64,000 nt of DNA, from the NCBI GenBank assembly GCA_016648135.1, contig JADDOH010005028.1, positions 1-64,000 on the forward strand, written 5' to 3'. Positions within the stretch are counted from its first letter, which is position 1; each line of letters begins with the position of its first letter. The DNA is from Agrypnia vestita (taxonomy: Eukaryota > Arthropoda > Insecta > Trichoptera > Phryganeidae). The notes under the pieces are model-generated. The model did no database searches. It had not been told where the DNA came from and saw only the letters and a program-made list of their open reading frames with translations. Positions 10,561 to 20,904 of the stretch are shown here, piece after piece. A program made the translations under genes and the position numbers.

Positions 10561-10843
10561 GTCGTGAGTTAATTATTCATGCAAACCAAATGTTCGGTAT
10601 TCTAAAACTCATCAAAACGTGATTTTAATGAGCTCGGAGTACATGACTTGATGCTGCGTTTGCTTGCGGTGTGCTATGGGGGTATTTTGGACCACATCAT
10701 TTAAATGTCATGAACAACAATAATGGCTTACTTAACCAATTGCATGATTGATAATTTAATGCACAGACTCAGAATATGTCCTATAATATTTCATTATGAA
10801 TATATATCACTATATACTGCGTATTTCATTTTGTAATTGACAT

Positions 10844-11050
10844 TTGGTCGTATTCTGAAAATAGCAATATTGCAATTTTGACGTTATTCACAAATTATAA
10901 CGTTTGTTTACTAGAGCTTTCTTTTTGATTGAATTCATTAATTTCAAATCTGCCAAACTTAATACATCATGTTTGACAGCATTACAATTTTATATAATAA
11001 CAGTCTAGATATAAAAATAGAAAAATTGCTATTTTCAAAATATGTCTAAT
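10844..11050 (-). mobile_element. MITE family M, copy 1
   Basis: The ends GGTCGTATTCTGAAAATAGCAA and its inverse enclose about 200 bp. The interior, read on the minus strand, matches 47756-48006 over AATTAATGAATTCAATCA, GAAAGCTCTA and GTAAACAAACGT. There is no coding frame. The superfamily cannot be fixed because the target duplication is unclear. Confidence 0.7.
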
Positions 11051-11160
11051 CATAAGCTTATGTTTGAATTTTAGGAATTATGAATCACATATCATAATAT
11101 GTGATTATGAATCACGAAGACAGTATACCTTCTGAAATATTAGTTGCACATTATAATACA

Positions 11161-11750
11161 GGGTTGGGCAGAGCTTCAGAGAATGTTCTTATTGGAATTG
11201 GGCACACTAAAGCGATAGTTGCTCGAAAGAGTGTGTGGGGGGAGATACATTCGAAAGGTCGGGGCGTAAAGTTGTAGCTCCGCTTGGTTTAGTCAGCATC
11301 ATGGAGTGGACGAAGGTGGAGCGCGCGATCGCTGTCGAGACATACTTTTCTAAAGATCGCACAACCATCGCCATGCAACCTGTATTCAGTACCCATTTCA
11401 CAGCACGGTCACCTGATTTAGCCCTCTGCGACTATTTTTATGAGGCTATCTAAAATCACTTGTTTACAACGATCGTTCTAGGACTCGTTCTGGCTCACTT
11501 GAAGAACAACATTCGTCAACCTGTCGCCAATATACTCGTTGATATGCTAAAAAGGTTAAACGAAACTTCCAAGTTCGAATAACGCGGTGTATTGAGAATA
11601 ATGGACGCCATCTGCCTGATACCATCTTTAAAACTGCGTTAATATAAAATTTAAGTGTTGTCCTTGATGCTGTTCAAAGAATTAAATATGTATCTGCATT
11701 ACTTTTTTAAAATTAAATTTCTAAATAAACGAGTTGCTCTGCCCCACCTC
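11161..11750 (+). mobile_element. Internally deleted DDE transposon with transposase ends
   Basis: The termini GGTTGGGCAGAGC and, inverted, GGTGGGGCAGAGC bound the element. A frame from 11301 begins MEWTKVERAIAVETYFS, the typical N-terminus of a DUF4817-type helix-turn-helix transposase. It passes directly from residue about 33 into SPDLALCDYF, the C-terminal catalytic aspartate region, so the middle of the gene is missing. A stop and frameshifts follow. NNIRQPVAN and later RCIENNGRHLPDTIFKTA mark the usual C-terminus (to about 11645). It is non-functional but its ends are preserved, like many transposase-dependent deletion derivatives. The family name is from recall. Confidence 0.8.
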
Positions 11751-11759
11751 GAATATAAG

Positions 11760-12525
11760 ATGGAATCTCTTCTAAAACTTCTAAAATACTGATCAATAAC
11801 AAAACAACAAGAGAAAAGTTTTGCATTGAATATTTTGAGAACTGCAAATATTTAATTTCACATTTTGTTATTTAGAAATACTTTTTTTAATACGGATGTG
11901 TCATTTTACAACACATGATTTTTTGTTATTACCGAATGCAAAGATGCTGTGAGGCGTACCTTGGATTTTCATTGGATTCTGAAATTATTTTTTATATTAC
12001 CACATTCATTATTTTTGTTAAAATATCACTGAAAATCTCTCCAATATGCACGGTTATGAAAACTAAGACGTGATTGTAGATGTAGATTGTATTATCAATA
12101 TATACACTCTTGGAATAATCGGGGGCTCGGTTTTGTGGCAAGAGTGATCCGAGACGACTGGAGCTCTCCGATATTTTGCATCCTTCTCTGGTCTTTTCAC
12201 AGGGCTTTGAGCAGACTTTAGTATAGTAGGTACCGTGTGGATGGTACTGTGCACTACTATTTACATCTTAAACACTTCCACGCGTAGGCCTCCGCCATGG
12301 CCAAATTACTACTACCCAGATGTGCGTTTCTAGGATAGGGCTCCTCAGATACGCTCGGACACATAATTAATAATTTGGCAGACTTCATCCTCGCAACGAG
12401 AAGTCTTCCAAGAAGAAGAAAAAGAAGATTTTCAATATAGTTTATAAATATATTTTAACCTACCGTACACTTAACTTCAAGCAGTCAACTATTTTATCAG
12501 TGGTGTCATTTGTATAGAAGAGAAC
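11760..12525. other. No gene recognised
   Basis: AT-rich with a moderately GC-containing patch at 12115-12260 that has a 63-codon minus-strand frame without recognisable features, and GAAGAAGAAAAAGAAG purine tracts at 12405-12430. Confidence 0.55.
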
Positions 12526-12529
12526 CATA

Positions 12530-12735
12530 GGTGCGCATTCAAATGATCGATCGCGACATTTTGGCTCGCGATGGCGGTCCAGCGCACGATACGGGCAAGC
12601 GGAAGCGGACGTCAGGTACTCTGCCATGGGTGGTGTGGGCGGAACATCCGGCCAGCAGGTAGAACCGGAAGTAACCAGCCGGCAGCAGAAGGGACACGTA
12701 TTGTTAGGATCGAGAGAAGCGAAATAACAGAGAGA
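12530..12735. promoter_or_regulatory. CpG-rich island, possible regulatory element
   Basis: An abrupt rise in G+C with many CpG dinucleotides (for example ATCGATCGCGACATTTTGG and CCAGCCGGCAGCAGAAGG) and no open frame. Similar islands recur through the window. The regulatory function is inferred only from composition. Confidence 0.25.
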
Positions 12736-12739
12736 ACGT

Positions 12740-14735
12740 AATTTTTACTGCAATACATTGTCGTATTTTAACTGAACGCAAATAAGAAAGCCTTCATTAC
12801 ATTGAGTGGATAATGCATTACTGAAGGATCTGCAGGCTTCCTCTTTTTTACAAACGAGAATTTTGTCCGTTTATATGAAGGATTTAAGATGCAGTTATTT
12901 AACATGCATTATAAATCAATTGATTTATAAAAATTGGATTGGATTCCCACAGGTCGTATATTGATTAGCCGACGAAATCATAGATTTAAAGAATTGTCAT
13001 CACTATTATATCTACAACCCCAGTGTGTCTCGATCGAGTTTTTCTTCATTGATCCCTACTGCGAACTATTCCTCTTCAGTCTTAAGCCTTCCCAAGTTCC
13101 GGGCCCCTATCGGCCTCGTGTTCATGACTTCCGTAGTTGCTACTCGGTCATCCTTTCCATCGACCCACGGTCTTCCTATTTTAATCAATCTTGATTCGCT
13201 TCTATTTATCTAACTCATTCTAAAAAGTACACAGCTTTCGATAAACCACGTGACTCTCAACTCATTATGCAAAGTATATATAGAGCACCGATTGATCTAG
13301 AGTCGGGGCATAAATTCATTTCCTAAACCGGCCCAAGTTACAAGTCTTAAAATGTTCCTTTCAAAAACTTCCAGTACATACTCATTCTTCTTTGTCTATG
13401 TAAAGACTGGTTTGATAGACCTTTAAGAATATTAATAGATAATATAAACTAATAGAAAGCCATCGTCACTGGTGGCAATTTCATTATTTGTCGATATCAC
13501 CAATAGCTATTTCGTTTTGTAATCGCTCGCACCTATCCAGATAATACATCTAGGAAGAAATTCGTTGAATACAGAAAATATAAAAAACGTAAGTGGATCC
13601 AAACTCCGCATGTTACCTTTATCGATTTGAATACAACGCCACAAGTATTCCCAGCAATTCACGGCGGAACATTTTTAAGGAAAGTAAATATTTGTGTATT
13701 TTCATTGAAACACGACCGAAAAAATGAAATGTTTAATTAGAGAACCGACCGTATTAATAATCAATCTGCTTATGTAAATAGCATTGCAATCTATGTTTTG
13801 CTGGGGAAGATATCATCAGCTAAGGCATTTCTCGGAAAATATTTATTATTTGTAGGAATTACAGGCAGTGATAAAGTTTGATAAAAATAATAAATAGTTA
13901 ATCCACGAAGTGGGGAACGGTAAGGTAATATTAATTACTGTGAGTCTATTAATTTTGAGTCATGATTGATCGATTTCAATATGCATTTTGATTTTTACTT
14001 TTCATTCAGAAAGCAAATAACGACACGACATGATAATAAAGCTTTCATGTTAATAAGTTCAATTTCCATAATATTAATTAGATTTTTTTATTTACAAAAA
14101 GAAATATTTACAGAAATAAATCCTGACGATTTCTCAATTAGGCTAGTCCTGTTCTAGAGAAACCGCCTCACATTTTAATGTATTTTATGGTAAAATACTA
14201 TAAACAGTACAAAAGCAAGAACAAAAGCAATAAACATCATAAAATAAATTATTATAAAAAAGCATTAGTAATATCAACCGTGTTAAAAACAGTATAAAAT
14301 AATAATTGAAAGGAAACAGTATTAAAAAAAACAAATCAAAATATAATATATTTACTACGAATCAATTTCAAAATTTTGAAAATATTTATATAAAAAATAC
14401 TACTACCCTCCACCTAATATAATAAAAGCAGTATTACTGATATTTATAAATTATTAATAATACAATTATATAATTAAAGTGAGCCTAATTCGTTCCAACA
14501 AAAAGTAGGTTAAAAACTGTTAATTTATAACATTTTTTCACATTGCCTCATAAAACTCGCCGTGATTATTTATTTTATAATCAAAACGACTTATAACCGT
14601 ATCACTGAACATAATATTATATAATAGTACGGTTGCATAGATACACATTACAGCAATAAATTTAAAAGCAAATATTTGAAAAAATAATTTGGTTATTTAT
14701 TTAATTTAATTTACTATTAACACTTTTTCTAATTC
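12740..14735. other. No gene recognised
   Basis: Two overlapping short plus-strand frames (12934-13213) and one at 13966-14157 have no domain and ordinary AT-rich composition. I see no RNA gene or clear repeat. Confidence 0.55.
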
Positions 14736-14739
14736 AAAA

Positions 14740-14885
14740 AAATTTTTTTTATCTAACTGTAATTCTGTTCAGTATTTGTACTTATCTAAAATTTCTAAAC
14801 CCTTATTAATATTAAAATTATTTTTTATTTTCAAAAGACGATTGGCAGATTCAGAATGCTATTTAAACATCTTAAGTGTTAAAAA
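14740..14885 (-). pseudogene. Penelope-like element C-terminal fragment, copy 2
   Basis: The minus strand contains AATATTAATAAGGGTTTAGA, shared with 19030-19060, and a decayed INKGLEILDKYKY reading. This corresponds to the end of the GIY-YIG endonuclease region of Penelope-like elements. Stops interrupt it. It directly abuts the tail of the SINE at 14885. Confidence 0.5.
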
Positions 14886-15150
14886 CCAAATGAATTAATA
14901 AATTAGAAAGACATACAGAAAAATAAAATTAACCAAATAATATTTGGCTGCTACCAGGATTCGAACCACGGATCACCTCCTATCCGAGGTAGGCGCGTTA
15001 ACCCATTACGCTATAGCAGCCTCGTACATTTCCGTGAATATTTCGTCCTTATCTGTAAGTCTCATTTATTAATTGATTAACATATATTATCCATTTTTAG
15101 AGCAATCCGCTTTTTCTGGTACGGTAGGCACAAATTACTTCGTGTAACTG
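14885..15150 (-). mobile_element. tRNA-derived SINE, copy S1
   Basis: On the minus strand 14947-15020 folds like a tRNA: GCTGCTA/TAGCAGC acceptor arms, a GCGT/ACGC D stem and a perfect B box GGTTCGAATCC (14957-14967). The anticodon arm is imperfect and lacks the invariant U33, so I call a SINE head rather than a tRNA gene. The tail CTGTATGTCTTTCTAATT is shared with the other copies. A 5' extension ending in CACGAAGTAATTTGTGCC is also shared with S2. Confidence 0.7.
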
Positions 15151-15239
15151 CGGCTAGAAGACGCCAGAATTAACCGTTTTAATTCATTTTCAATTTTTGA
15201 TACAACACACATATAATATATAAAATGAACCATTCTTAT

Positions 15240-15545
15240 CGTGAAGTTGCAATTTTTCAGAACAATTCTTTGGAATTAAAACCAAATTTATTAATGAATT
15301 AGAAAAAAATACAGAAAAATTAAATCAATGAAAAAATATTTGACTGCTATCGGGATTCGACTCACGGATCTGTTCCTATCCGGGACAGGCGCGTTAACCA
15401 ATCACGCTATAGCGGCCTCATATATTTCCGTGAATATATCGACGTTATATGTAAGTCTCATTTATTAATTGACTAACATATTATATATTATCCATTTTTA
15501 TAGTAATCCACATTTCTTTGTACGATGGGCACAAATTACTTTGTG
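15240..15545 (-). mobile_element. tRNA-derived SINE, copy S2
   Basis: Same structure as S1: the tRNA-like body is at about 15342-15417 with a weakened B box (GAGTCGAATCC). The tail runs to GTTCTGAAAAATTGCAACTTCAC on the minus strand. It lies in the same orientation as S1, about 395 bp away. Confidence 0.7.
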
Positions 15546-15700
15546 GAGATCCGTGGTTTGAATCCCGGTAGCAGCCAAATATTTTTTCGCTGATTTGATT
15601 TTTCTGTTTGTCTTTCTAATTGATTAATAAATTAGGTTGTAAATTTCACAGAACTTTGTTCTGAAAAATTGCAGTTTCACAAAAAGAATGTGTTCTTGAA
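15546..15700 (+). mobile_element. tRNA-derived SINE, truncated inverted copy S3
   Basis: It starts inside the tRNA body at GATCCGTGGTTTGAATCCCG and continues with the shared tail on the plus strand, TTTCTGTTTGTCTTTCTAAT then TTCTGAAAAATTGCAGTTTC. It faces S2 head to head at the CAAATTACTTTGTG junction. Confidence 0.65.
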
Positions 15701-15978
15701 TATAATATCTTACATGTTCCTTGATAAATTTTAATATCAAAGTTTTTGCAAGTTTTATATGTATAAAAATTATTGCAAATCTTGTAAATTAATTGGAAAA
15801 CCGCCGATTTTTTAAAAATATCACTATTATCCTCTTTATTTAATATGTCATCCTTAAATAAAAATTAAAAATTAATTGTACTGGGCAGCAGAACCCTCTA
15901 TTCTCTAGGCGGTGAAGAATACCGTGTTTCAACAACGTGCGGAAAAAGGACTCTTGCGTACTTATCAAAAGGAACGGC

Positions 15979-16166
15979 GAGAGTTTCGAAAAGCTCGGGG
16001 TTGTTGAGGGGAAGCGGCTAAAGGGACGACGGTCTCTTAGAAGATGGATAGACCAATTAAAGGACTCAACACGGTCTTTTTAACACTGCGATAAACATCG
16101 GATGAATGGAGACGTGTTGCGCACAGATTTCAAAATATACCAAAAAACCACAACGACCAGCATTGA
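15979..16166 (+). pseudogene. LINE polymerase C-terminal remnant
   Basis: The frame from 15979 reads GKRLKGRRSLRRWIDQLKD before a stop at 16081. In the next frame DEWRRVAHRFQNIPKNHND.H runs to a stop at 16164-16166. This is the classic tail of an endonuclease/reverse-transcriptase LINE (GKR..GR...RW.D.....W....R....), with a frameshift in between. It is inactive. The clade (jockey or RTE-like) is uncertain. Confidence 0.75.
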
Positions 16167-16379
16167 GTACCCGCTGATCAAAAAAGAAGAATAATCATGG
16201 GCAATAAACATGGGCATCGACGGTATTGAGACAGAATGGAGAAGACAATCTTCGGTACAGTTTATATTATTACGTGGAATTTCGTAAATAACCCGTTACT
16301 GTAATAGCAATCCCCGTCAGAATAATATCTTAATTCCTGTCTAGGCGCAAAGCAAAACTTGTGACGTGACGACAACACC

Positions 16380-16625
16380 GTTTAGTCTTCATTACTAACA
16401 TCAAGATTACAGCCGTACGGGATCGCGGGAGCAATATAAGAAAGGCGCGATATGAAAAAGGAGGAGCAGCAGCTTAATGATTGCCGGAAGGACGAGGACA
16501 GCCAGCCGGGCGGGATTATTTATCGGCGACCATAACGCCGGAGGTTCTGCGCGGGCGAGCCCGCCCCCGCTCCGCGCGCTGGCTGGCACGCGAGCCACTT
16601 TACAAATGGTTACAGCGGATACCTG
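16380..16625. promoter_or_regulatory. CpG-rich island with homeodomain-like words
   Basis: Highly GC- and CpG-rich DNA encloses CTTAATGATTGCC, GGATTATTTATCGGCGACC and ACCATAACGCC. CCAGCC and GGCTGG occur inverted at its edges. The 63-codon minus-strand frame here looks like a by-product of composition. Candidate conserved enhancer; not testable from one sequence. Confidence 0.3.
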
Positions 16626-16814
16626 ATGGTGGCAACAATTTTTACGTATGTTATATTTAAAGGGGTTAAAAAAATGAAAATAGACGAAATCTAGTGTACA
16701 TATAATATGTTAAAATAATTCATCTGAATTTTATTTTTACATTAAAATGTAAATGTATGTATACCTCCATTAAAAAATATACTACTGCACTTTAAAAAAT
16801 ATAAAGATATCATT

Positions 16815-17105
16815 ACCAGGTGCTGAAATCTGCGCAAACTAGTTCACGAGAAAACACCACAGATGTGTATAGCGTAGTCCATTCAAATAAATGAAAGATT
16901 CTCAGATTTGAACATATGTATATAGCACATTCAAAATTTGATAATTTGGAATCGGCGAACATTGCACTGTGTAGAGTGATCGCTTAAGTCAGCTAATATA
17001 AGTTGTAAGCCCTGGGCCATCATATAAAAAGACTTCCACGTTTCATATATTTATAGCTTCGTCTCAGTTAGACTTCTATAATATATATTAATTAATTAAT
17101 CATGA
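16815..17105 (+). repeat. MITE family C, copy 1
   Basis: It shares ATTACCAG.TGC.GAAATCT, GAACATTGCA.TGTGTAGA, CTTAAG.CAGCTAATA.A and the end ATAGCTTCGTCTC with copies at 36030-36270, 37690-38030, 45610-45925 and 59500-60005. The best terminal inverted repeats are in the 37690 copy. Confidence 0.7.
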
Positions 17106-17604
17106 CTATGTTAAAAAATACTGGGCAAGCGAGTGGATAAAGTCGCATAGATAACTATGAAATCAAATAACTCACATAAGCCTTATAGAAAATTATATTT
17201 GAGTATATGAGTTATACTCTTGAAGCAAATATTCGATTCAAATATTGAATTCGCTACGGTGCTCAAATATAATTTATTTTCCTAACATTCAATATTAGTA
17301 AGAATAGTGTTTCAGAACTGCTGTGACTACAAATCAATTATATGGTTTTAAATTTTATTTTAATTTAATCTGTCAATACTTTAGAATCATAAAGAAAACG
17401 TTAAATTAAAACAATAGAGTGATATAATTGGATTTCATATGGATTCTATAACTCTACTTACCTATGATATATATTAGGTTAAAAGTAAAACTATTGCGTT
17501 ATTCAAATAACATTTTTCTAAATTTTGGTAACCCTGATTTCAGTTTTATTATTAATTTTGCACTGGATTGAAAAATAAACAAATAATAGCACTTAGAGTT
17601 CAAA

Positions 17605-17800
17605 ATGGATGGTAAAGTAAGAAACGTGTGGTACAAGTGCGGTTCCAAAATTTTGTACTGGGGACGAGAGTCTTGAAAATGGAGAAGGTCCTTCAGTTGA
17701 TAACGAATAACTGGCGTCAGTTACTCGTTAAGTCAGAATACGTACAAAAATTCGACATCTTGTACAGGCGTTTCTTCGAAAAGTTCTGAACCATACTTAG
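17605..17800 (+). pseudogene. Mariner transposase N-terminal remnant
   Basis: One frame reads KFCTGDESLENGEGPSVDNE, then a stop, then LASVTR and another stop. This is the linker between the two DNA-binding helix-turn-helix domains of a mariner transposase. It differs clearly from the cecropia-type copies at 33813 and 52484. No termini were identified. Confidence 0.6.
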
Positions 17801-18019
17801 TAAAATTAAAAAAGTTTAATAAAACGATCGCCGTACAAATGAAAAACAATAACTGCGATTATTTTTTCATCAACCAACAACATTATAGGACTTTTTTACT
17901 CGTGCGTATATAAAGTATGAAATTGCTTCGTGCTCAGTTTTATAAAGATCTTTGAACGTAAATAAATAAACAGACATAATCTAAACAGCCATTACTAACT
18001 CAGTATCGTCATCACAATA

Positions 18020-18235
18020 TATTTCTGGGATATTAAAACGCTAGCGACAAAGTGGCAGCCGCGTCTGCCAGCATTAGCGTTGAGGGTGTGGAAACTTTTA
18101 TGACGTATGGCGACAGGAACTTTTAATAATAACACCCCCGCCCCTGCTGCGGTCCACCGTACATCAAGGGGTTGGGGGAACACCTGTAACTAGCTGTCGA
18201 GCGGGGCGGAGCGCCTCCTTGGTAATATCCTACAC
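18020..18235. promoter_or_regulatory. GC-rich island, possible conserved element
   Basis: It contains CTTTTATGACGTATGGCGAC and GGAACTTTTAATAATAACA beside CpG-rich DNA. TTTATG is a word favoured by posterior Hox/Caudal proteins. The minus-strand 62-codon frame (17995-18183) has no recognised domain. Confidence 0.25.
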
Positions 18236-18311
18236 AATAGGGAAGTTTCACTTTGTTTCCTATTATTTATCATTGTGTAAGTAACAATAATTAACTGATA
18301 TTTTAATGAAA

Positions 18312-18450
18312 ACACATTATATTGTGAAGTTGCAAGGTTCGAACATAGTTCTACGATATTTAATACAAATTAGTTGAATCAATCAGAAATACATTCAGAA
18401 AAAAACGATGTGCAAAATATTTGGTTGCCACCGGAGCACGATCCCGGTTA
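18312..18450 (-). mobile_element. tRNA-derived SINE, copy S4 (fragment)
   Basis: The tail (GTGAAGTTGCAA.GTTCGAAC...) and the start of the tRNA-like body (TTTGGTTGCCACCGG) match S1-S3 in minus orientation. The body is mostly lost or diverged. Confidence 0.5.
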
Positions 18451-18951
18451 TTTGAAGGTGCGCTGATGTCACCGGAGGAATAATAGTTTCGAATAATATG
18501 AACGAACGTTTGTTTAAAATCATTTTATAATACATACCTTACCCAAACATTATTAAAGTATATTAATAAAAAAAACATTTTAGTAGCCACTATTTATTGA
18601 ATTATCAACATGTAAACAAAAATAATTGTTATAATACAAAATTTTAAAATAAAATGTTAAAAATATTTTTTTTTAATCTTGTGTTTACCCGCCAATAGTT
18701 GACATTGAAAAGCATTGAAGAAAAATCTTTATTTTTTCTAAAAAAAAATTATAAATAATTGCAAATTCAGTAAATAAAACATCCCGAATTCAATGTCACT
18801 AGCTTTCTATACTTATACTAAATTAAAGAATTATGTATAAGATAACAAGAATAAGAATGATATTTTAAGAAATCGCGGGTTGATATGTGAATTTGTAATA
18901 ATTATAATCATTTTTATGTTGTTAAAACTTGTAGTAATTTTGATATTAGAA

Positions 18952-19235
18952 TTAAGGAGCACTTAACATGTTTAAATAGCAATAACTATTCTGAATTTTC
19001 AAATTATCTATTAGAAAAAAATCATTTTTGCAATATTAATAAGGGTTTAGAAATTTTACAAACAAATAGAAATAACATAAGATGACGGATAGATTATTTA
19101 AAGTAGTTTTAAATTATTAATTCAACTCCCACATTTTTGTTATTGTTGACGTCTATACTTTGAATTTTAAATTTTTAGTATATGTTATATTTTGATGAAG
19201 GGAGGATTGGCCACGAAACGTGTTGATAATTCAAT
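18952..19235 (+). pseudogene. Penelope-like element C-terminus plus hammerhead-like motif
   Basis: The frame ending at 19085 reads NNYSEFSNYLLEKNHFCNIN then KGLEILQTNRN. This matches the C-terminal part of the GIY-YIG endonuclease of Penelope-like elements (SAF..H.L...H...N..EILH). About 105 bases beyond the stop, TTGATGA (19192-19198) and GAAACGTG (19215-19222) resemble a degraded hammerhead core, placed where the element's 3' repeat would lie. It is a 5'-truncated, dead copy. The protein match is from memory of the family pattern. Confidence 0.6.
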
Positions 19236-19239
19236 AAAT

Positions 19240-20600
19240 TGGGGTTTATATAAATTATTTTATTTTTAGTGATATAAATTATCAATAATTTTTATGACCG
19301 AGCACTACGATATATTGGTTGCATCTATATTATAGTAGTGTTTCAAAAATTCTATTTATTTGATAATTAATATTATAATTGATGATATAAATGAAAATTA
19401 ATATTACATAAACAAATAAGGAAATAGCGTTGTAGGCATATTTTCCATGCAACGATTATAATGGATTGTTTTAATTTTAATGGAATAAATAATTGGAAGG
19501 TCGTTGATGACTAATCTATCGTCCTAGGTAGAATAGGTAAAACACTAATATGAAGGTGAGTCCAATGACCTTATAAAAGAAACAGGATAAAGTAAAAAAA
19601 CTTTAAAAAAACCACTACAGAAAAACCATGACAATAGAATGTAAAAAGATATAAAATTTAGAAACCCATTAAAATATTTTAGAAAATAAATTAGTACAGC
19701 GTTTTATACATAAAATACACTTCTTCTTCTTCTGCTTCATCTAGGATTGCGTCCTGTCATTGCTCGGAGCCTGTTCCTGGGATACAAATGTCCATAAAAA
19801 ATAAATAAAACATAAAATACCTAAATAAAATTCTATTTCATCTGATAAACTTTAATGCCATAGTTTGACAGGTCGTTGGTGGTTAGCAAAATTTTATAAT
19901 AATTTTTTTTTTTTAAGTTACACCATCGAAGCAGCATGAGAAAAATATTTATAAGCGACGCAATATATCAAAGTATTAATTTTTAAAAATCTAACAAACT
20001 TTAAACAAATCACATTTATGAAAAATGTCGATGATAGTGTTTGTTTATTGAATTTAATAATTATGTCAAACTACTTTAAACATCAAAAATAGGCCATCAA
20101 AGTACCCAGTAAGGTTATTCACATCTAATGTAAAATATTGTATAAGTCTGTCAATGATGCCGATTTACCAAATCTATAAACATAAATGAAAATTTATGCA
20201 TAGTTACTATTTATTACTCTTACCCTCCCTCTGCCTGGATCAAATTTTGCACATGTTATGTCGTTATTATTTAGGGCTTGCGCAAAACATAGGCAAAGCG
20301 TCGCCTCTCACCCTTTAAATTATAACTGAATATTTGAAACCCAGGCAATACCCGGCAGACTCCGCTTGTCTTACATAATTAAAAAAACATGTATTAATGT
20401 ATAACAATCAAGAAATAAATTGCGGCCAGCTAAGAAATGAAATCCAAAAGGCCATGAACAACTTGTTTCCCCTGAAACTAGCGAGAACGGTTGTAGTTAA
20501 AAAAATGAGTATTAGCTAATGACAGTTCCAAGGAAGCGTCAAGAGACAATAGTATTTTTTCTTTTATAAAGTATTATTATAATTAAATAATATGTTTCTT
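19240..20600. other. AT-rich stretch, no gene
   Basis: No reading frame with recognisable content. A CTTCTTCTTCTTCTGCTTC tract is at 19720-19738, and a GCC-containing patch with AGGCAAAGCGTCGCC is at 20275-20370. Confidence 0.55.
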
Positions 20601-20604
20601 ATAC

Positions 20605-20900
20605 ACTAGCTGTAACCCGTAAAAAATGACGAAACATTGGTTCGCGTCTTTGCCAGGCCCTAGTATATATTTATAGTATCTTTTTGGCGGTGCACAGAAA
20701 GACGGCACGCGTAGAGTAGCCGGTTCGGGTTTGCTGACCCGGGGTTCAAGCCCCATCTACGGCCGTTTAATTTGGTTTTATTAGCCGTGAATTCGAACGA
20801 AATTACGGACGTTACACGAAGTTACGGACGGACAGATAGACAGACAGACAGACAGACGGACAGGCGCACAGACAACGAAATTATTATATTTGATAATATA
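20605..20900 (+). mobile_element. Family A retroposon with embedded tRNA-like module
   Basis: It begins ACTAGCTGTAACCCGTAAAA and ends GTTACGGACGGACAGATAGA followed by (GACA)n, like copies at 25378-25578 and 41992-42210. Between them 20700-20765 carries TAGAGTAGCCGG (A-box-like) and GGGGTTCAAGCCCC (B-box-like with a T-arm hairpin), which the 25378 copy lacks. The ends recall non-autonomous RTE-type LINE derivatives. The tRNA-like part may be a nested SINE or a captured promoter. Confidence 0.6.
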
Positions 20901-20904
20901 TTAA

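Noticed and set aside
14947..15020. Possible tRNA gene on the minus strand
   Set aside because: The acceptor, D and T arms pair, but the anticodon stem is imperfect and U33 is missing. The same body recurs in three other places with a shared non-tRNA tail, so it is a SINE head.
20700..20765. tRNA-like sequence taken as a gene
   Set aside because: There is no credible anticodon loop, and it lies inside a retroposon copy.
20823..20862. GACA repeats as a CRISPR-like or functional array
   Set aside because: It is the simple-repeat tail of the family A retroposon and recurs at its other copies. The genome is eukaryotic.
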